From positions 142,588,421 to 142,652,420 of the forward strand of contig CM066733.1 in assembly GCA_033961575.1 (NCBI GenBank): a stretch of DNA of 64,000 nt, read 5' to 3'. This document shows, piece after piece, positions 47,134 to 59,055 of the stretch. Every line of letters starts with the position of its first letter. The first letter of the stretch is position 1. Made by a program: the position numbers and the translations under genes. The DNA comes from Aselliscus stoliczkanus. Taxonomy: Eukaryota > Chordata > Mammalia > Chiroptera > Hipposideridae. Below the pieces are notes generated by a model that saw nothing but the letters and a program-made list of their open reading frames with translations, ran no database searches and was not told the DNA's origin.

Positions 47134-48520
47134 GTTCTGCTAGAGCAATTTCCATGCCTGCTGCCATTCACTCCATGTGTTCCGGTGTCCTCCATATCTC
47201 CCAGTCATTTCCTGAGGGACTTGGGCCGCTGTCAGGTAGAAAATGCCACTGAGGAACGACTCAGTGCTCACGATAAGGGGAGTGAAAGATTTCCTGCAGT
47301 GAGTTACCCTGGCTCCTTTTTCTTAGCCTAGAGGGACCTATCATAAATGACCAAAAACCCTCTTGGTTCACAAGTGTTTAGAATGTTAATCAGATGATCC
47401 CATTTATTGGTATCTTCCAGAGTTCTACACAATATAGTGGAGCTGTGTGATGTCAAATGAAGGTCCATATGTATAACAAAACTCCATACAAAAAACATAC
47501 ACAAAAAAGGGGAAATTTTACTTTCAACCACACAACAAATCACACATAATTAATGCTGTTATATATTCATTGGAGACATAGCAGTTTTACAAATATGATT
47601 TGTAATGATAGTTTTAATTATCAGAATGCTCATCACACTAGTGAATATAAACAAACCCTGGATTGATTGATTGATTGATTGATTGATCGATTTTACCTCT
47701 TGACAGATAGTACTACTTGGTGATGCTAGTCTAATTTAAAAAGAGAATAAGTCTCTTTGTGATGTTTTCTCTGGAATTGAATATTCTGTCAAGTATCAGG
47801 TAAGCTCCTTTGTGGTAGGTGAACGTTATCTATCCTTGACTTACTGCCTCTTACCTGTGGGCAAAATTATTTTTTAAAGGGCTGCGTGTAACTGAACAGA
47901 AATGCTTACAAAGGAATAGACTGTGGAATGTTTTACTGTGACCTTTTTCTTCAACGTACCTATTAAGAATGACTAGGAAGGAAGTTCCCCCTTGGACTTT
48001 ACCTTATCTGGTTGACTACACAGATTCAACAACAACATGGTTTTTTGGGGTTTTTGGGTTTTTTTTAGCAGAGATGTTTATGGCTTGGAGAACTGTTCCT
48101 GCCTGACTTTATCTTACTGCTGTCCATTGCTTTCAAAAGTCAGGATTCACTGGTTAGTCAGTTCATCAAAACTGCTGATTTTGACCAGATGAAATTAACA
48201 CATCAGCTGGCAAATCAGGGCCGAAAGGGATTTCAGGGATGCAGCTCATCTCCCTATTTTACACATGAGAACACAGCAGTTTAGGGACTTTGTCCTCATC
48301 ACATCACTGCTTAGTACAAAACCCAAGTTGAGACCCAAATTTGGGACCCAATGTCCCACATTCCAGAGACATGTGGGGCAAAATACCTTAGCAGTCTCTG
48401 GCCAGCCCCTTCCCTTATTTAATCTACTAGCAGTTTTCTTAGAAATGCCTTTCCCTTAAGCTATCACCCATTTACATATTCCAGGAGATCTAGACAGAGC
48501 TATCTCCAAGGTGAAGCCAT
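47134..48520. other. Unique DNA with (ATTG)n
   Basis: A pure ATTG/GATT tetranucleotide run lies at 47661-47690. A MIR-like phrase (CTATTTTACACATGAGAACA) occurs near 48250-48275. No gene seen. Confidence 0.5.
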
Positions 48521-48524
48521 GACC

Positions 48525-48955
48525 TATTGTATCCATTATCTACTGCTGTGTAATCAACCACCCTAGATCTCAGTGGACTAATAAAATGGTCATGCATTAT
48601 TGCTCATGAATCAGTGGTCAGGTAAGTAGCTGATCTGGGTCACCCTCAGCTGATCTCAGGTGAACTAGCGATGCAGCAGCTGTCAGCTGTTGGGTTGGTT
48701 GGGGCCTGGCTGAACCAGCAAGGCTTCACTCATGTGTCTGGTGACCAGCTGGCTAAGTGTGATGGATATGACCAGGTCACATGTCTCTAGTCATTCATTA
48801 GTCTAGGCCAAGCTTTTTCACATGACAGTGACAGGGTTTCAAAAGAGTAAGTGAATGCATGCAAGGCTGTTGGAAGCCTAGGCTAGGAACTAGAGCACCA
48901 TTATTTCTACTGCATCCTGTTGGCCAGAGCCAGTCAAAGCCCAAATACAAAACTG
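48525..48955 (-). repeat. MLT1-like LTR, antisense (probable)
   Basis: TATCCATTATCTACTGCTGT, GTAATCAACCACCCTAGATC, GGCCTGGCTGAACCAGCAAG, AAAGAGTAAGTGAATGC and TCCTGTTGGCCAGAGCCAGT follow the order of a common antisense MaLR-like LTR ('tatctattgctgcataacaa...attggtcaaagcagtcac'). Confidence 0.55.
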
Positions 48956-49104
48956 CCGTGGTATTGCAGAGGGAATAGATAGTGCAAAGGGTAGAGAATT
49001 GAGGCCATTTATTGTAATCAATTTATATATATACATGCACATGCATGTGTGTGTGTGTGTGTTATGCCATGATACTGCCATAATACTGGCATAAAAAACA
49101 CATG

Positions 49105-49500
49105 CATATATCTGTTTTCATTGTACCTTTGTAGTGTAGTTTGAAATCTGGGAGTGTGATGTCTTCCACTTTGTTCTTTATCAAGATTTCTTTGGCTATT
49201 CAGGGTCTTTTGGGGTTCCATATAAATTTTAGTATTAGTTGTTCTAGTTCAGAGAAGAATTCTGTTGGTATTTTAATAGAGATTGCTTTGAATCTGTATT
49301 TAGGTAGTAAGGACATTTTAACAATATTTATCCTAACCCATGAGCATGGTATATCCTTTCACTTATTTGTATGTCTTCAATTTTTTTCTTCAATGTCTTA
49401 CAGTTTTCAGAGTACAAGTCTTTCACCTCTTTGGTTAAATTTATCCGCGGTATTTTATGCTTTCTGATGCAATTGTCAATCGGATTGTTTTCTTAATTTC
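49105..49500 (-). pseudogene. L1 ORF2 internal fragment, antisense
   Basis: Antisense L1 ORF2: ATCAAGATTTCTTTGGCTAT, GGTCTTTTGGGGTTCCATAT, AATAGAGATTGCTTTGAATC, AACCCATGAGCATGGTATAT, GTCTTACAGTTTTCAGAGTA and AATTTATCCGCGGTATTTTA. This is part of ORF2, without tail or TSD. A GT run (49043-49062) lies just before it. Confidence 0.85.
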
Positions 49501-50027
49501 TTCTTCTGATTGCTCATATTGATGTATCATTCCATACATGACAGCTTTTCTAGTCACATTTAATCAGACTCAGGTGGGCTTTTATATAACTACTTTCTCG
49601 GTGACGATCCTCTACTTCTAAGTAATTTGAAATCTTCAAGAGGAAAGAATGTATTTTATAGCTTCAGAGGGCTACCACATAGTGGGCCCAGCATCAAGCT
49701 GAAATAAGGGTTCAATCCATACCAGGAGTAGGGAATGACTTAGTTTAATGCCATAACTCTCCTTTGGCAAATTGGCCTATGTTGATTATTTATCACTACG
49801 ATGTCCCATTGATGGAGGAGAAGGCCTCAAAAGGTACAGACTTCAAAAAGCCACTAGTAACTAATTATAGTGTTGACCAAGCTAAGTCTCTGCCCCACCA
49901 AATATCTAGTGGCCTCCCCAAGAAGGGGTGTATTAGATGCCATGTTCATCACACAGATCTTTGTGTGACAGTGAGGTCCACTAGATCTTTTAGAACATGA
50001 GTTATAACTTTGGAGCTATGACATTAT
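49501..50027. other. Unique non-coding DNA
   Basis: Nothing recognised. Confidence 0.45.
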
Positions 50028-50030
50028 TTA

Positions 50031-50209
50031 CCATATTTTGCAGTGTATAATGCACACTTTTTTGCCCAAACTTGTGAGGGGAAAATATGGATACACATTA
50101 TACATGGGTAGTACTAAAAAATTAAAACAAATGACTCTTTCCCTAAAAGTTGGGCCAAAAACGTGGGTGTGCTTTATACATGAGAGCACATTATACATGG
50201 CAAAACATG
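50031..50209. mobile_element. About 179-bp MITE with inverted ends
   Basis: Left end CCATATTTTGCAGTGTATAA and right end, reversed, CATGTTTTGCCATGTATAAT are diverged inverted repeats, with TTA just outside both ends. Internal copies of TTATACATG and CATTATACATGG repeat the subterminal motif. No ORF. Confidence 0.7.
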
Positions 50210-51004
50210 TTAAATTTGAAGTGAGAAGCCATGTACCAGCAGTTGAATTCTCCCAGTCCTCGCAAAAACAAATACCAGCAGACAGTAAACATCAACAGCC
50301 TGACTGATTTATGGTGGGAAAGTAGGCCGAGATTTATAACCCTGGCAACACAGTGAATATTCATTGGTATTAGCATTCAAAATACTCATGCATTATTGCT
50401 CTTCCATATTAAATATCTGCTTTTAGCTTTTTTGGAGGAAAAAAGCAACACTTTGTTTTTTGGACAGGCTTGACCATATTGACTCATTGGATACATGTGG
50501 AGTTTTATGAATTTGAGTTTTATGTCTTGACTTTTAAAACAAAATTGGTTCATATGTTCTGTTTTTCCCTCTCCCTTGTTTCCATAAGTACCATTCAAGG
50601 AATGTAAAAATCATAAAAATTTACAGCTAAATGAAATTTAAGAGATTATTATATCAGTCCTCCTTTGAGGCCTGGAGGGGTCACGTGTGTTTGTAAGAAC
50701 TCATGTTAATGAATGTCATAAACACACCAAGAATCCAGGTACCTACCTCTTGTCCAGTGCTCTTTTGAATATTACACATGATTTTTACTAAATTCCTTTT
50801 ACACCAGTTAGTTAGCTGCTTGTAGTTTGAATTAATTTTCAACATCTATTTGACAGACCTTAAAAATTATTAAACACCAAATAATTGAAAAGACTGTCCA
50901 CTTCAAACTTTTTTCTTTAGATTTTATTTATAATGACCTAGAGCCAACAATCCAAAGAGCGAATTCTCGTAATAACCAGGAAGATAAGCAAAGAAGACAG
51001 AATC
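50210..51004. other. AT-rich unique DNA
   Basis: Nothing recognised. Confidence 0.45.
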
Positions 51005-51022
51005 AGAAATACATCTGGCTTC

Positions 51023-51584
<562 letters not shown>

Positions 51585-51602
51585 AGAAATATATTGAGCT
51601 TC

Positions 51603-52117
51603 ATAGCATCCAGAAGAACATTACTGTTCATGCAGTGGTATTCAGTCCGAGTATCTGAATAGAATTCTTTCTCAGAAATAATACAAAAACACCACAGGTG
51701 GTCAGTAATGGGTTAGGTAATGACATAAAATAGGACAAAATCGTTCAGAGCTAAATTACATCTTAGATTTCCCATAACTGTAATCTCCTCTGTGTTATTA
51801 GTTCTGTTACAATTTTTTTTTTAATCAAGGATAAAAACAAAGCGTTCTTAAAAATCTCTAACCTGAATGGCTTCAATTTAGGCCTTTAGACAGTCCAACA
51901 TTTCTTTAATTCATTCATTAAACACATGTTTATTTTCACATTCTTAACTGCAGATCAAAAATACTGTTTTCAATCCAAGGTTGGTTGAACCCACAGAATG
52001 CCAGGGCCAACTGTAAAGTCAAATTATACGTGGATTTCCGTCTGCACGTGGGTGGCACCCGTACCCACATGTTGTTCAGTTGTCAGCTGTAGCGTCGAAG
52101 TCGTGGAGTTGAAGTTT
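51603..52117. other. Unique non-coding DNA
   Basis: Nothing recognised. The start of an older MIR-like repeat, interrupted by the SINE at 52138, is at about 52100. Confidence 0.4.
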
Positions 52118-52137
52118 AAAATTGGAAGACAGTGTAG

Positions 52138-52588
52138 GGCCGGCCGAGTGGCACATTGCTTAAGAGCTGGCTTGGGACGCCAGCGGCCCGGTTCGGATCC
52201 CACATATGAGGGCCAGTGACACTGCCCTCTACAGCTAACAACAGCTCCACCTGGAGCTGGGCTGTGCGAGCCCCGGCGACGGTGTAGGCTGCAGCCCCTG
52301 CTGCAGTGGGCTGCCATAGGCTACAGTGAGTGGCCGGCAGCCAGCGTGAGTGGCTGGCAGCCAGGTGTGAGCTGCCAATAGCCGTGGTGAGTGACCATCG
52401 AGAGGCCGGCGACTGATCTGCCTCATCCGGGAAGAGCGCAATGATGATACCAACATGGGCCAGTGAAGCAACGTCCTCCACAACTAGACTGAAGAACAAA
52501 AGGACAGCAACTTCTCTGTTCCCCTTCCCTGATTCCCCAACGATGTTCCCCTCTCCCAATTCCCCAATAAAAATCTTTAAAAAAAAAA
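52138..52588 (+). mobile_element. Composite 451-bp tRNA-SINE with 20-bp TSD
   Basis: Perfect 20-bp duplications AAAATTGGAAGACAGTGTAG at 52118-52137 and 52589-52608 bound the element. The tRNA-like head (GGCCGGCCGAGTGGCACATT, B box GTTCGGATCC) runs to GTGACACTGCCCTCTAC at about 52232, where the shorter relatives end. Then come TAACAACAGCTCCACCTGGA, a GC-rich block with 20-bp quasi-repeats (52324-52400), TCCACAACTAGACTGAAGAA, a TTCCCC-rich part and CCCCAATAAAAATCTTT with an AATAAA signal before the A-tail. The head and tail resemble the SINE family of rhinolophoid bats as I remember it; the GC-rich middle looks extra. The perfect TSD indicates a relatively young insertion. Confidence 0.93.
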
Positions 52589-52608
52589 AAAATTGGAAGA
52601 CAGTGTAG

Positions 52609-55090
52609 ACACCTAGTCCAGCTCATCATTTTCTATTGAGTGGACTCAGGGCGACAACGTGACTTCTCCAAAGCCACACAACAATTGTATTCAAGCTACA
52701 GCTGTAAGTTCCACTTTATGCCAAACCTCAGTGTACTGGGAGGAAAGGCTGGGTAGAGATGATTCTTTATCAAAAGACAGTCACCTCACTGAAGTTTCTC
52801 AAACTGGGGGCCACCGTCCCCCAAGCCTTTTGCTGATGGTGTTCTCACATTTTGACTCAAAGTGAACTGAGGCCTCAGATTTACTGCTTTCTGAACACAT
52901 AATAATACTTTGGTATAACTATTTCACTCTTTAAAAGGAGAAATCAGTTTGGAAAATATTTCATATAGGAAAAACAATACAAAGTGAAATAACACAAGCA
53001 TAAAATTGAAATACTTCATAGGATGGTCAGAAATTCTCTTGCTATGACAATGGATCTGACAGGGAAAAATAACTTTTAAGAACTGAGTTGCATATGATTT
53101 TACAAGAATTGTAACAACTCAATTCTTTTTTTCTCTTAATTTCAGAATCACCTCCTCCTAAATCACATCCTCATATACCCATTCTCCTGGCTGGATCGGG
53201 TTTCCCCTCCTGAGCCCCCTGTGCCCGTCTCTGTCCAGGCACTCAGGACACTGCATCAACACTGTCACCAAACTGAACCCGTTCCACACCTGTCCTGAGA
53301 TTTCCTATGTGTCTGAGAGGGCTTGCCGTGTCGGGCATACTCTAGGACCTGCTACAACTTTTATGGAAACTGAGATAATTTAAATCAGTTTACAAGCACT
53401 GGCATGCTTTTTGGCTAATAATTATTGCAGCATCTTGTAATATGGCAAAAAATACAGTTTAGAGTACATGTGAATGTTAGGATGATAAATTTCTCTAGTT
53501 GTTTTAAAGCTGAAGATGAATCTGCCCTTCTCTAAAAAAAAAAAGAATATATTCTTACCTGTATCTCCATAATTATTAAAATATTATGGGCATAGGTGGA
53601 ATAGGATGAAGAAGAATATATTTTCGATAGTAAAATGGAATTCCCCAATCAGTTCTGCTGTAATTAATATATAATTTAAAGCCAAAAATTCAGACGTTCA
53701 GTGATGTGTTCGATAACTCATGCTGGGATCTATTTTTTCAGTAATGTTTATCTTTCCAAGGGGCATAGATAATGTCTTCAGTACTCCGTAAATTATTACA
53801 GAAATTACATATCTACTAGCAAATCAATACAACTAATTGTAAATTAATAGATTTCTAAGTGTGAAGGAGCATGTAATAATGTAGATGAGTTCTTTAAAGA
53901 ACATGCCAGTTCTGGTATCAAGGGCTTAGGGCTCCAGCTGTTTCATGTGACATCTTCAAGTGTAAACACATTTCTTTCTTTTCCCCAACTCTCCCTGCCA
54001 CCCCCTTATTTCCCACTGATTTAGTCTGCCACTGCAGAGAATAACATTTCCATTAGCCACCTACTGTTAAATCGCAGAGTAACTATGATGAAAAAAACAT
54101 TCCAAGATGCAAACAAACCAATAGAGCAGCAACTGGAGTTACCGTATGTCTCAAACATTTTTTATGGGGCCCACCAGTGTTCAAACTAAAGGAAAACAAC
54201 ACGCAAGGTTAAATAAATTGGATCTAATAGAGAACTCCCGAATGCGCATTTATAGCAAGTGCGAATCTGAATAGAGTGTATGTATAACTCTATATTTGAT
54301 ATACTGAACAAATAATCTTTACTGCTATATCTGTGTTTGTATGAATTTGAGCATGGACTATTTTTATGTAAATGCCACATCATTGCCAATCAATTTTAGG
54401 CAATGATGGGCTTGTCAATAAAAAGATCAGTAATTATCGTTAACTATATTGAGGTAACCTGTGAGAACGTGTTCTGCCCTGTGTCCTTGGATGAATACAA
54501 CAGAAATAATGTAGCTTTACACGAATTCAGCACTTTAATGTTTACAAGGTATATTTGGATTAGATTTTGGTTTCGTGGCCATAAAATTGGAGCAGGTATA
54601 ACTACTCCTCTACAGATGAGAAAACAGGTGCAGAGGTGTTAAAGAAACCTACTCTAGGTCTACAGCTCATGTTTCCGTGGAACTAACAAGCTCATGTCCT
54701 GGGTTAGCTCAAAGTCAAGCTCTAGGTGGACACAGTCAAGTAAGTGGCCCCAGGCCTTCTGGTGAGAGGGGCTAGAGAACCTGCATTATACCGGTCCCAG
54801 GCAGAGGCAGCAGACACCAGCAGCGATGCCTGGCACCCCCATCGGCCCAGACACCCCCATCTCCCCCAAGGCTTTCTTCGAGCTCGCAGGGACCTGGAGT
54901 TGGTGGGGTTCAACCCAGTCTTCACCATTCTATAGTTAAAGAACTGGCTAGGTATCTAGAGCCGAGGTGCAGGACAGATATCTGTCTTCTTGACCAGTGC
55001 AGCTGATCAGGGATTCAAAAGTTGGTTACTTCCCTTCTTCATATACTTGTGGTATTTGGTAACTTCTTGCCCTCAAAGCAGTTTCAGTGT
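52609..55090. other. Mostly unique non-coding DNA
   Basis: 52609-52700 is the right part of a fossil MIR-like repeat split by the SINE. A MIR-like scrap (CTACAGATGAGAAAACAGGT) lies near 54611. 54720-54935 is a GC-richer patch with overlapping frames on both strands, unrecognised. The rest is AT-rich. Confidence 0.45.
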
Positions 55091-55094
55091 ATAT

Positions 55095-55133
55095 GGGGGT
55101 AGGGGTGAGGCAGTAGGGGCTGGGGGAGGAGGG
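55095..55133 (+). other. G-quadruplex-capable G-rich tract
   Basis: G-runs at 55095-55099, 55102-55105, 55116-55119, 55122-55126 and 55131-55133 within 39 bp give at least four runs of three or more G with short loops (one of 10 nt). Confidence 0.6.
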
Positions 55134-55910
55134 AAAAAGTTTTCCTACTTGGCCTTAGGCTGAGAGGCTGGGCTACAGGACACATGTACTAGGTACTTAA
55201 TCATAGCCAATACTACTAGTTCAGCAGAGGGAACAGTGTGGCCTTTTCAACTGAAATTTAGGCCCAAGAAAATCTCAATAAAATCAGTGTGTGGCCACTG
55301 TATTTTCAGTTCACCAGCAATGAATAGATTTATAGGGTACACTGATGTTAAAGTTTTAATTTAATTCAATATTACTGCATGTGATATCTGCATGTGACTA
55401 TTATTTGACATTTATGGTCTGCAATCATGTGTGTGCCATGTGCTTTTCAGAGCATAAACTTTATCTAAAAATTTTAAATCTAAGTTGGCTCAAAAAGACA
55501 GTCAACGAAACCCTTTATTAACTTGCGCCCCAGGTTTTGTTCCAGCATTCACTGTTCATGAGAAATAGACATGTTCAACATATATAAACAAGCCAAACAA
55601 AACTAAAATGAAATGAAACAAATCCATAAATCCCAAGGTAAGGTTAGGTTTCTGCATGCGCCCCGCCCCCCTTTTTTTTTCCAATTAACCTTCTAAAACT
55701 GGAACTGGAGTAAATACAGATTCAATCTATACTTCTGGATTATCTGTAGTATTTAAAATTATGACCTTGAGGTATTGTGATTGATTAACTATGAAGAGAG
55801 ACTATGTTTAATTTCTTGTATTTACTTATAGGCAAGTAACAATTTTAAACAAACAATCAAAAAAATCTGTGAAGTAAAAGTTTCTGATTCAATATTTCAC
55901 AGGGAACAAA
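55134..55910. other. Unique non-coding DNA
   Basis: Nothing recognised. Confidence 0.45.
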
Positions 55911-55915
55911 GTTAA

Positions 55916-56283
55916 TGTTATAGACTGAATGTTTGTTTCTCTGCAAAATTCAGATGCTGAAATCCTAATGCCCAATGGGATGATATTAGAAGGTAGGGCT
56001 TTTGAAAGGTTTTTAGGTCATGAGGATGGGGCCTTCAAGGATGGGATTAGTGCCTTATACAAATCAACACCAGAGTTCTTACTTCATCTCTGTTTCCACT
56101 ATATAAGGATGTAGAGAAAAGGTGTCCCTCTGCCAACCAGGAAGAGGGTTCTCACCAGGAACCGAATCAGCGGGCACCTTGAGGTTGGACTTTCCAGCCT
56201 CTGAACTGTGAGAAATAAGTTTCTATTGTTTTTGCTACCCAGTCTGTGGTATTCTGTTATAGCAGCCCAAACTGATTGAGACA
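55916..56283 (+). repeat. MaLR (MLT1/MST-type) solo LTR, sense
   Basis: Opens TGTTATAGACTGAATGTTTG, contains GGTCATGAGGATGGGGCCTT and GGGATTAGTGCCTTATAC, then CAGGAAGAGGGTTCTCACCA, AACTGTGAGAAATAAGTTTC, CCCAGTCTGTGGTATTCTGT, and ends TATAGCAGCCCAAACTGATT, GAGACA. Near-matching 5-bp flanks GTTAA/GTTAG fit an LTR target duplication. No internal region. Confidence 0.9.
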
Positions 56284-56429
56284 GTTAGCTTCCCTTGAGT
56301 AAGTAATCAATACTTTTTATGGAAACAGTGTAAAACTGAGAAAATAATATTTTTAAAAAGAAATTCAGGAGTACAAGAACTTTTTGTAAGCGTTTAATTA
56401 TTTTCAAATCTAAACTAGAGTCAAGGTCG

Positions 56430-56600
56430 GGAAGTTCAGGCTTAAAAGTGGAAGATACTGTGGAGATTTAGTCCAGCCTATTATATTCCATTGAATGAAC
56501 TCAGGTGACAACGTGACTTCTCCAAGACTACACAATGGTTGACCAAGATAGCAGGAGACTGGGTCTCCCAATACAATATTTCACTGAGGCCAGTGGGTCT
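56430..56600 (+). repeat. Fossil MIR-like repeat
   Basis: GAGATTTAGTCCAGCCTATT, GACAACGTGACTTCTCCAAG and GACTACACAATGG are also found, slightly changed, at 52609-52690. Both resemble the 'atctagtccaacccctcattttaca' class of old SINE. Confidence 0.5.
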
Positions 56601-56684
56601 CAACTATTACACACAACACTTCTTTTTAATGTAAACATGTTCTATTTTTCTTTTCCTATCCTGAAATGTAATTTACAGGTAATT

Positions 56685-56688
<4 letters not shown>

Positions 56689-56747
<59 letters not shown>
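56689..56747. repeat. (TA)n microsatellite
   Basis: 59 bp of uninterrupted AT alternation. It is the longest pure TA run in the window. Confidence 0.97.
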
Positions 56748-56750
<3 letters not shown>

Positions 56751-58980
56751 AAAACCAACCCAAAATCTTAATATGATGAGAAAATAAAGGGAAAAGCTAT
56801 AATTAAATGATATGACTTTACTGGAAGACATAATGATATCAGATGCTTACATCTATATAGAGAGTCATTATAAATGTGACAGCTACAAATTTTTAGAATC
56901 ACCATATATGTCACAGCTACAAATGCAGCTGATATACTTGAGTAATATTGGCAATTCATATACTACTAGTGGGGTCACCCCCTGTTGATGTGATTTTCTG
57001 AATTGAAGAAATCTTGGTTAAAAAAAAAATTAGAAAAAAATGATACAGTATTCCTTTAAAATATATAGTACTTGAATTCCCCCAAAATTCAGTAGCTTAA
57101 AGCTATGCTAAAAGTAATTTGTTTGTGTTATTGAGTTAGATCCTGGGCTCAGGTCATTATAAGCTGGTTTCCACCTACATAAATGTCAAGCATAACATGC
57201 AAAAGCTATGTCAAAAATAACTCATTATTGTATGGAACTCTGTAGAAGGTATATCATCTTTGGCATCTTCCCACTGAATGTCATATCTAGCCTATCATTT
57301 TGACAAGAAACAACAGTGTCCACAAATTTCTAAAACTCCCTTAGGGGGTGGTATCGGCTCTTTTTAAGAAGCTCTGTTCTGAAGCCATGTTCTTTCCCAG
57401 TTCTATAAGAAGAACAAAAGAACATTGCAAATAGAGATTTTTGGCAAAAAGTTCTGAACTTTCTGGAATGTTCTTGTGTAGTCATAGGTTCTCTGTTCTT
57501 TCTTATCCTTTTAAAATATGATGTGTGTTAGTGATGATAATGCAGATGATGACATGGACACTGACTGGTGTGATGAAAGGATCTGATGATTTTCTTATTT
57601 CTCAGATAAAATAATGTCCCCTCCTCATTCAGCCCCCATGCCTCAAATGCACATTTCAGCATACTTACCTTGTAACTATACTTATGTTGCCCTCATTGTT
57701 CAAAATCATTTACTAGATCTTTGTCCTCTTTTTGCAAAAATCTCAGCCCAGTTGGCTACAGATCCAAATTCAGGCTTTACCTGACAATCCTATGCCTAAG
57801 GGTAATTCTCTTATTACATTTTACACCACATAGTTGGGTTGCAAAAGGAACATTCCTGGAATTAACATTTGGGCTGTTTGAAACATACTGACAAATGCAT
57901 TTCCCTCTTTGATGTCATGTATTTCTGAACAAGAAATGGCAAAAATCAATAAATTCGTATTTAACTTGCAGAATGTCATAAAAATGTTTGCTGTGCTGTG
58001 GAGCAGGAAAACGTGCTGCCAGTCTGTTCTTTTCGATAAGAACATTCTCTGAATTGCAATTTTACTATGTATTTATCTTTTCTATGCAAAAGCTCATGGC
58101 AATCGATGAGAAGAATGTCTTCATCTTTGGTTTTATAAGAATTTGCATATCAAGAATACACAATGATGTAGTGATATATCACATAAAAACACACAGGCCA
58201 ATAAGCACGGTATTTTTATTGGCATTTTTGAGTGAAAAGAAACCTTAATGCAATTCTTTGTCCTGAGTTCTAAATGTTTTCCAAAGAAACCCTCCATGTC
58301 TCTCTTTCACTTCTATTTCACATAAAGAGGTAGAGAAATGTCATGGTGTAATATTTTCCTGTATAATAGAGTTAAATTGGCCTCTTTCTTCTGGAATGCT
58401 AAAAGCACTTTTCTGATTCCTCATTTTATCATTATACATAGCAAATTTGTGGGACAGGACAAGACAAGCATTATCCCTGTTTTCCAGGTAAGCATCCTGG
58501 AAGACAGGCAGATTAATAGACAAGAGCAAGGACCTGCACTAAACTACCTCACAGAAGAAGGAGCTGGTTCCTGGAGGAGCTGGCAAAGCACAACCAGGGA
58601 GTCCCTGCTGACCACTTTGAACCTGACTTATATAAAAGGAGGCTCAGCCATGTCTTGGAGGGCCCGGGGGAAGTCAGCTTGACATAAATGTACTCAAATA
58701 CCTCACAGAATAGCATGAAGGCAAGTCATTTAGAGATATTTTACTGTTTTCCTGGTAAAGAATTTGAAGGATCATACTTTAACTGAGGCAAATGCTAAAA
58801 CTATTGTCTTTCCTCCTATTCACTCTTTTTCTTCTTATTTTTTTTTTTTTAAATTTTTATAAAAGTTTATTTGAGCCCAAAACTGAAGACAGTTGCCAGG
58901 AAGCAAGGTCTCAAATGCTCCCTCTTTTTCATTCTTCTCGAAGTGAAAATAGAGCTGTAGCAGATCTTAGAGACTGAAGT
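56748..58980. other. AT-rich unique DNA
   Basis: No gene or repeat end recognised. 57375-57499 carries a dense cluster of TGTTCT/AGAACA hexamers (see findings). A minus-strand frame of 74 codons at 57821-58045 has no recognisable family. Confidence 0.45.
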
Positions 58981-59009
58981 GTGTGCATGCATGCGTATGT
59001 ATGCGTGTG

Positions 59010-59054
<45 letters not shown>
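58981..59054. repeat. (TG)n tract with TGCATGCATG start
   Basis: GTGTGCATGCATGCGTATGT leads into about 44 bp of pure TG. The whole stretch alternates purine and pyrimidine, so is prone to Z-DNA. Confidence 0.96.

Positions 59055-59055
<1 letters not shown>

Noticed and set aside
52116..52559. 147-codon minus-strand frame
   Set aside because: It is a chance frame across the GC-rich SINE insertion, in antisense.
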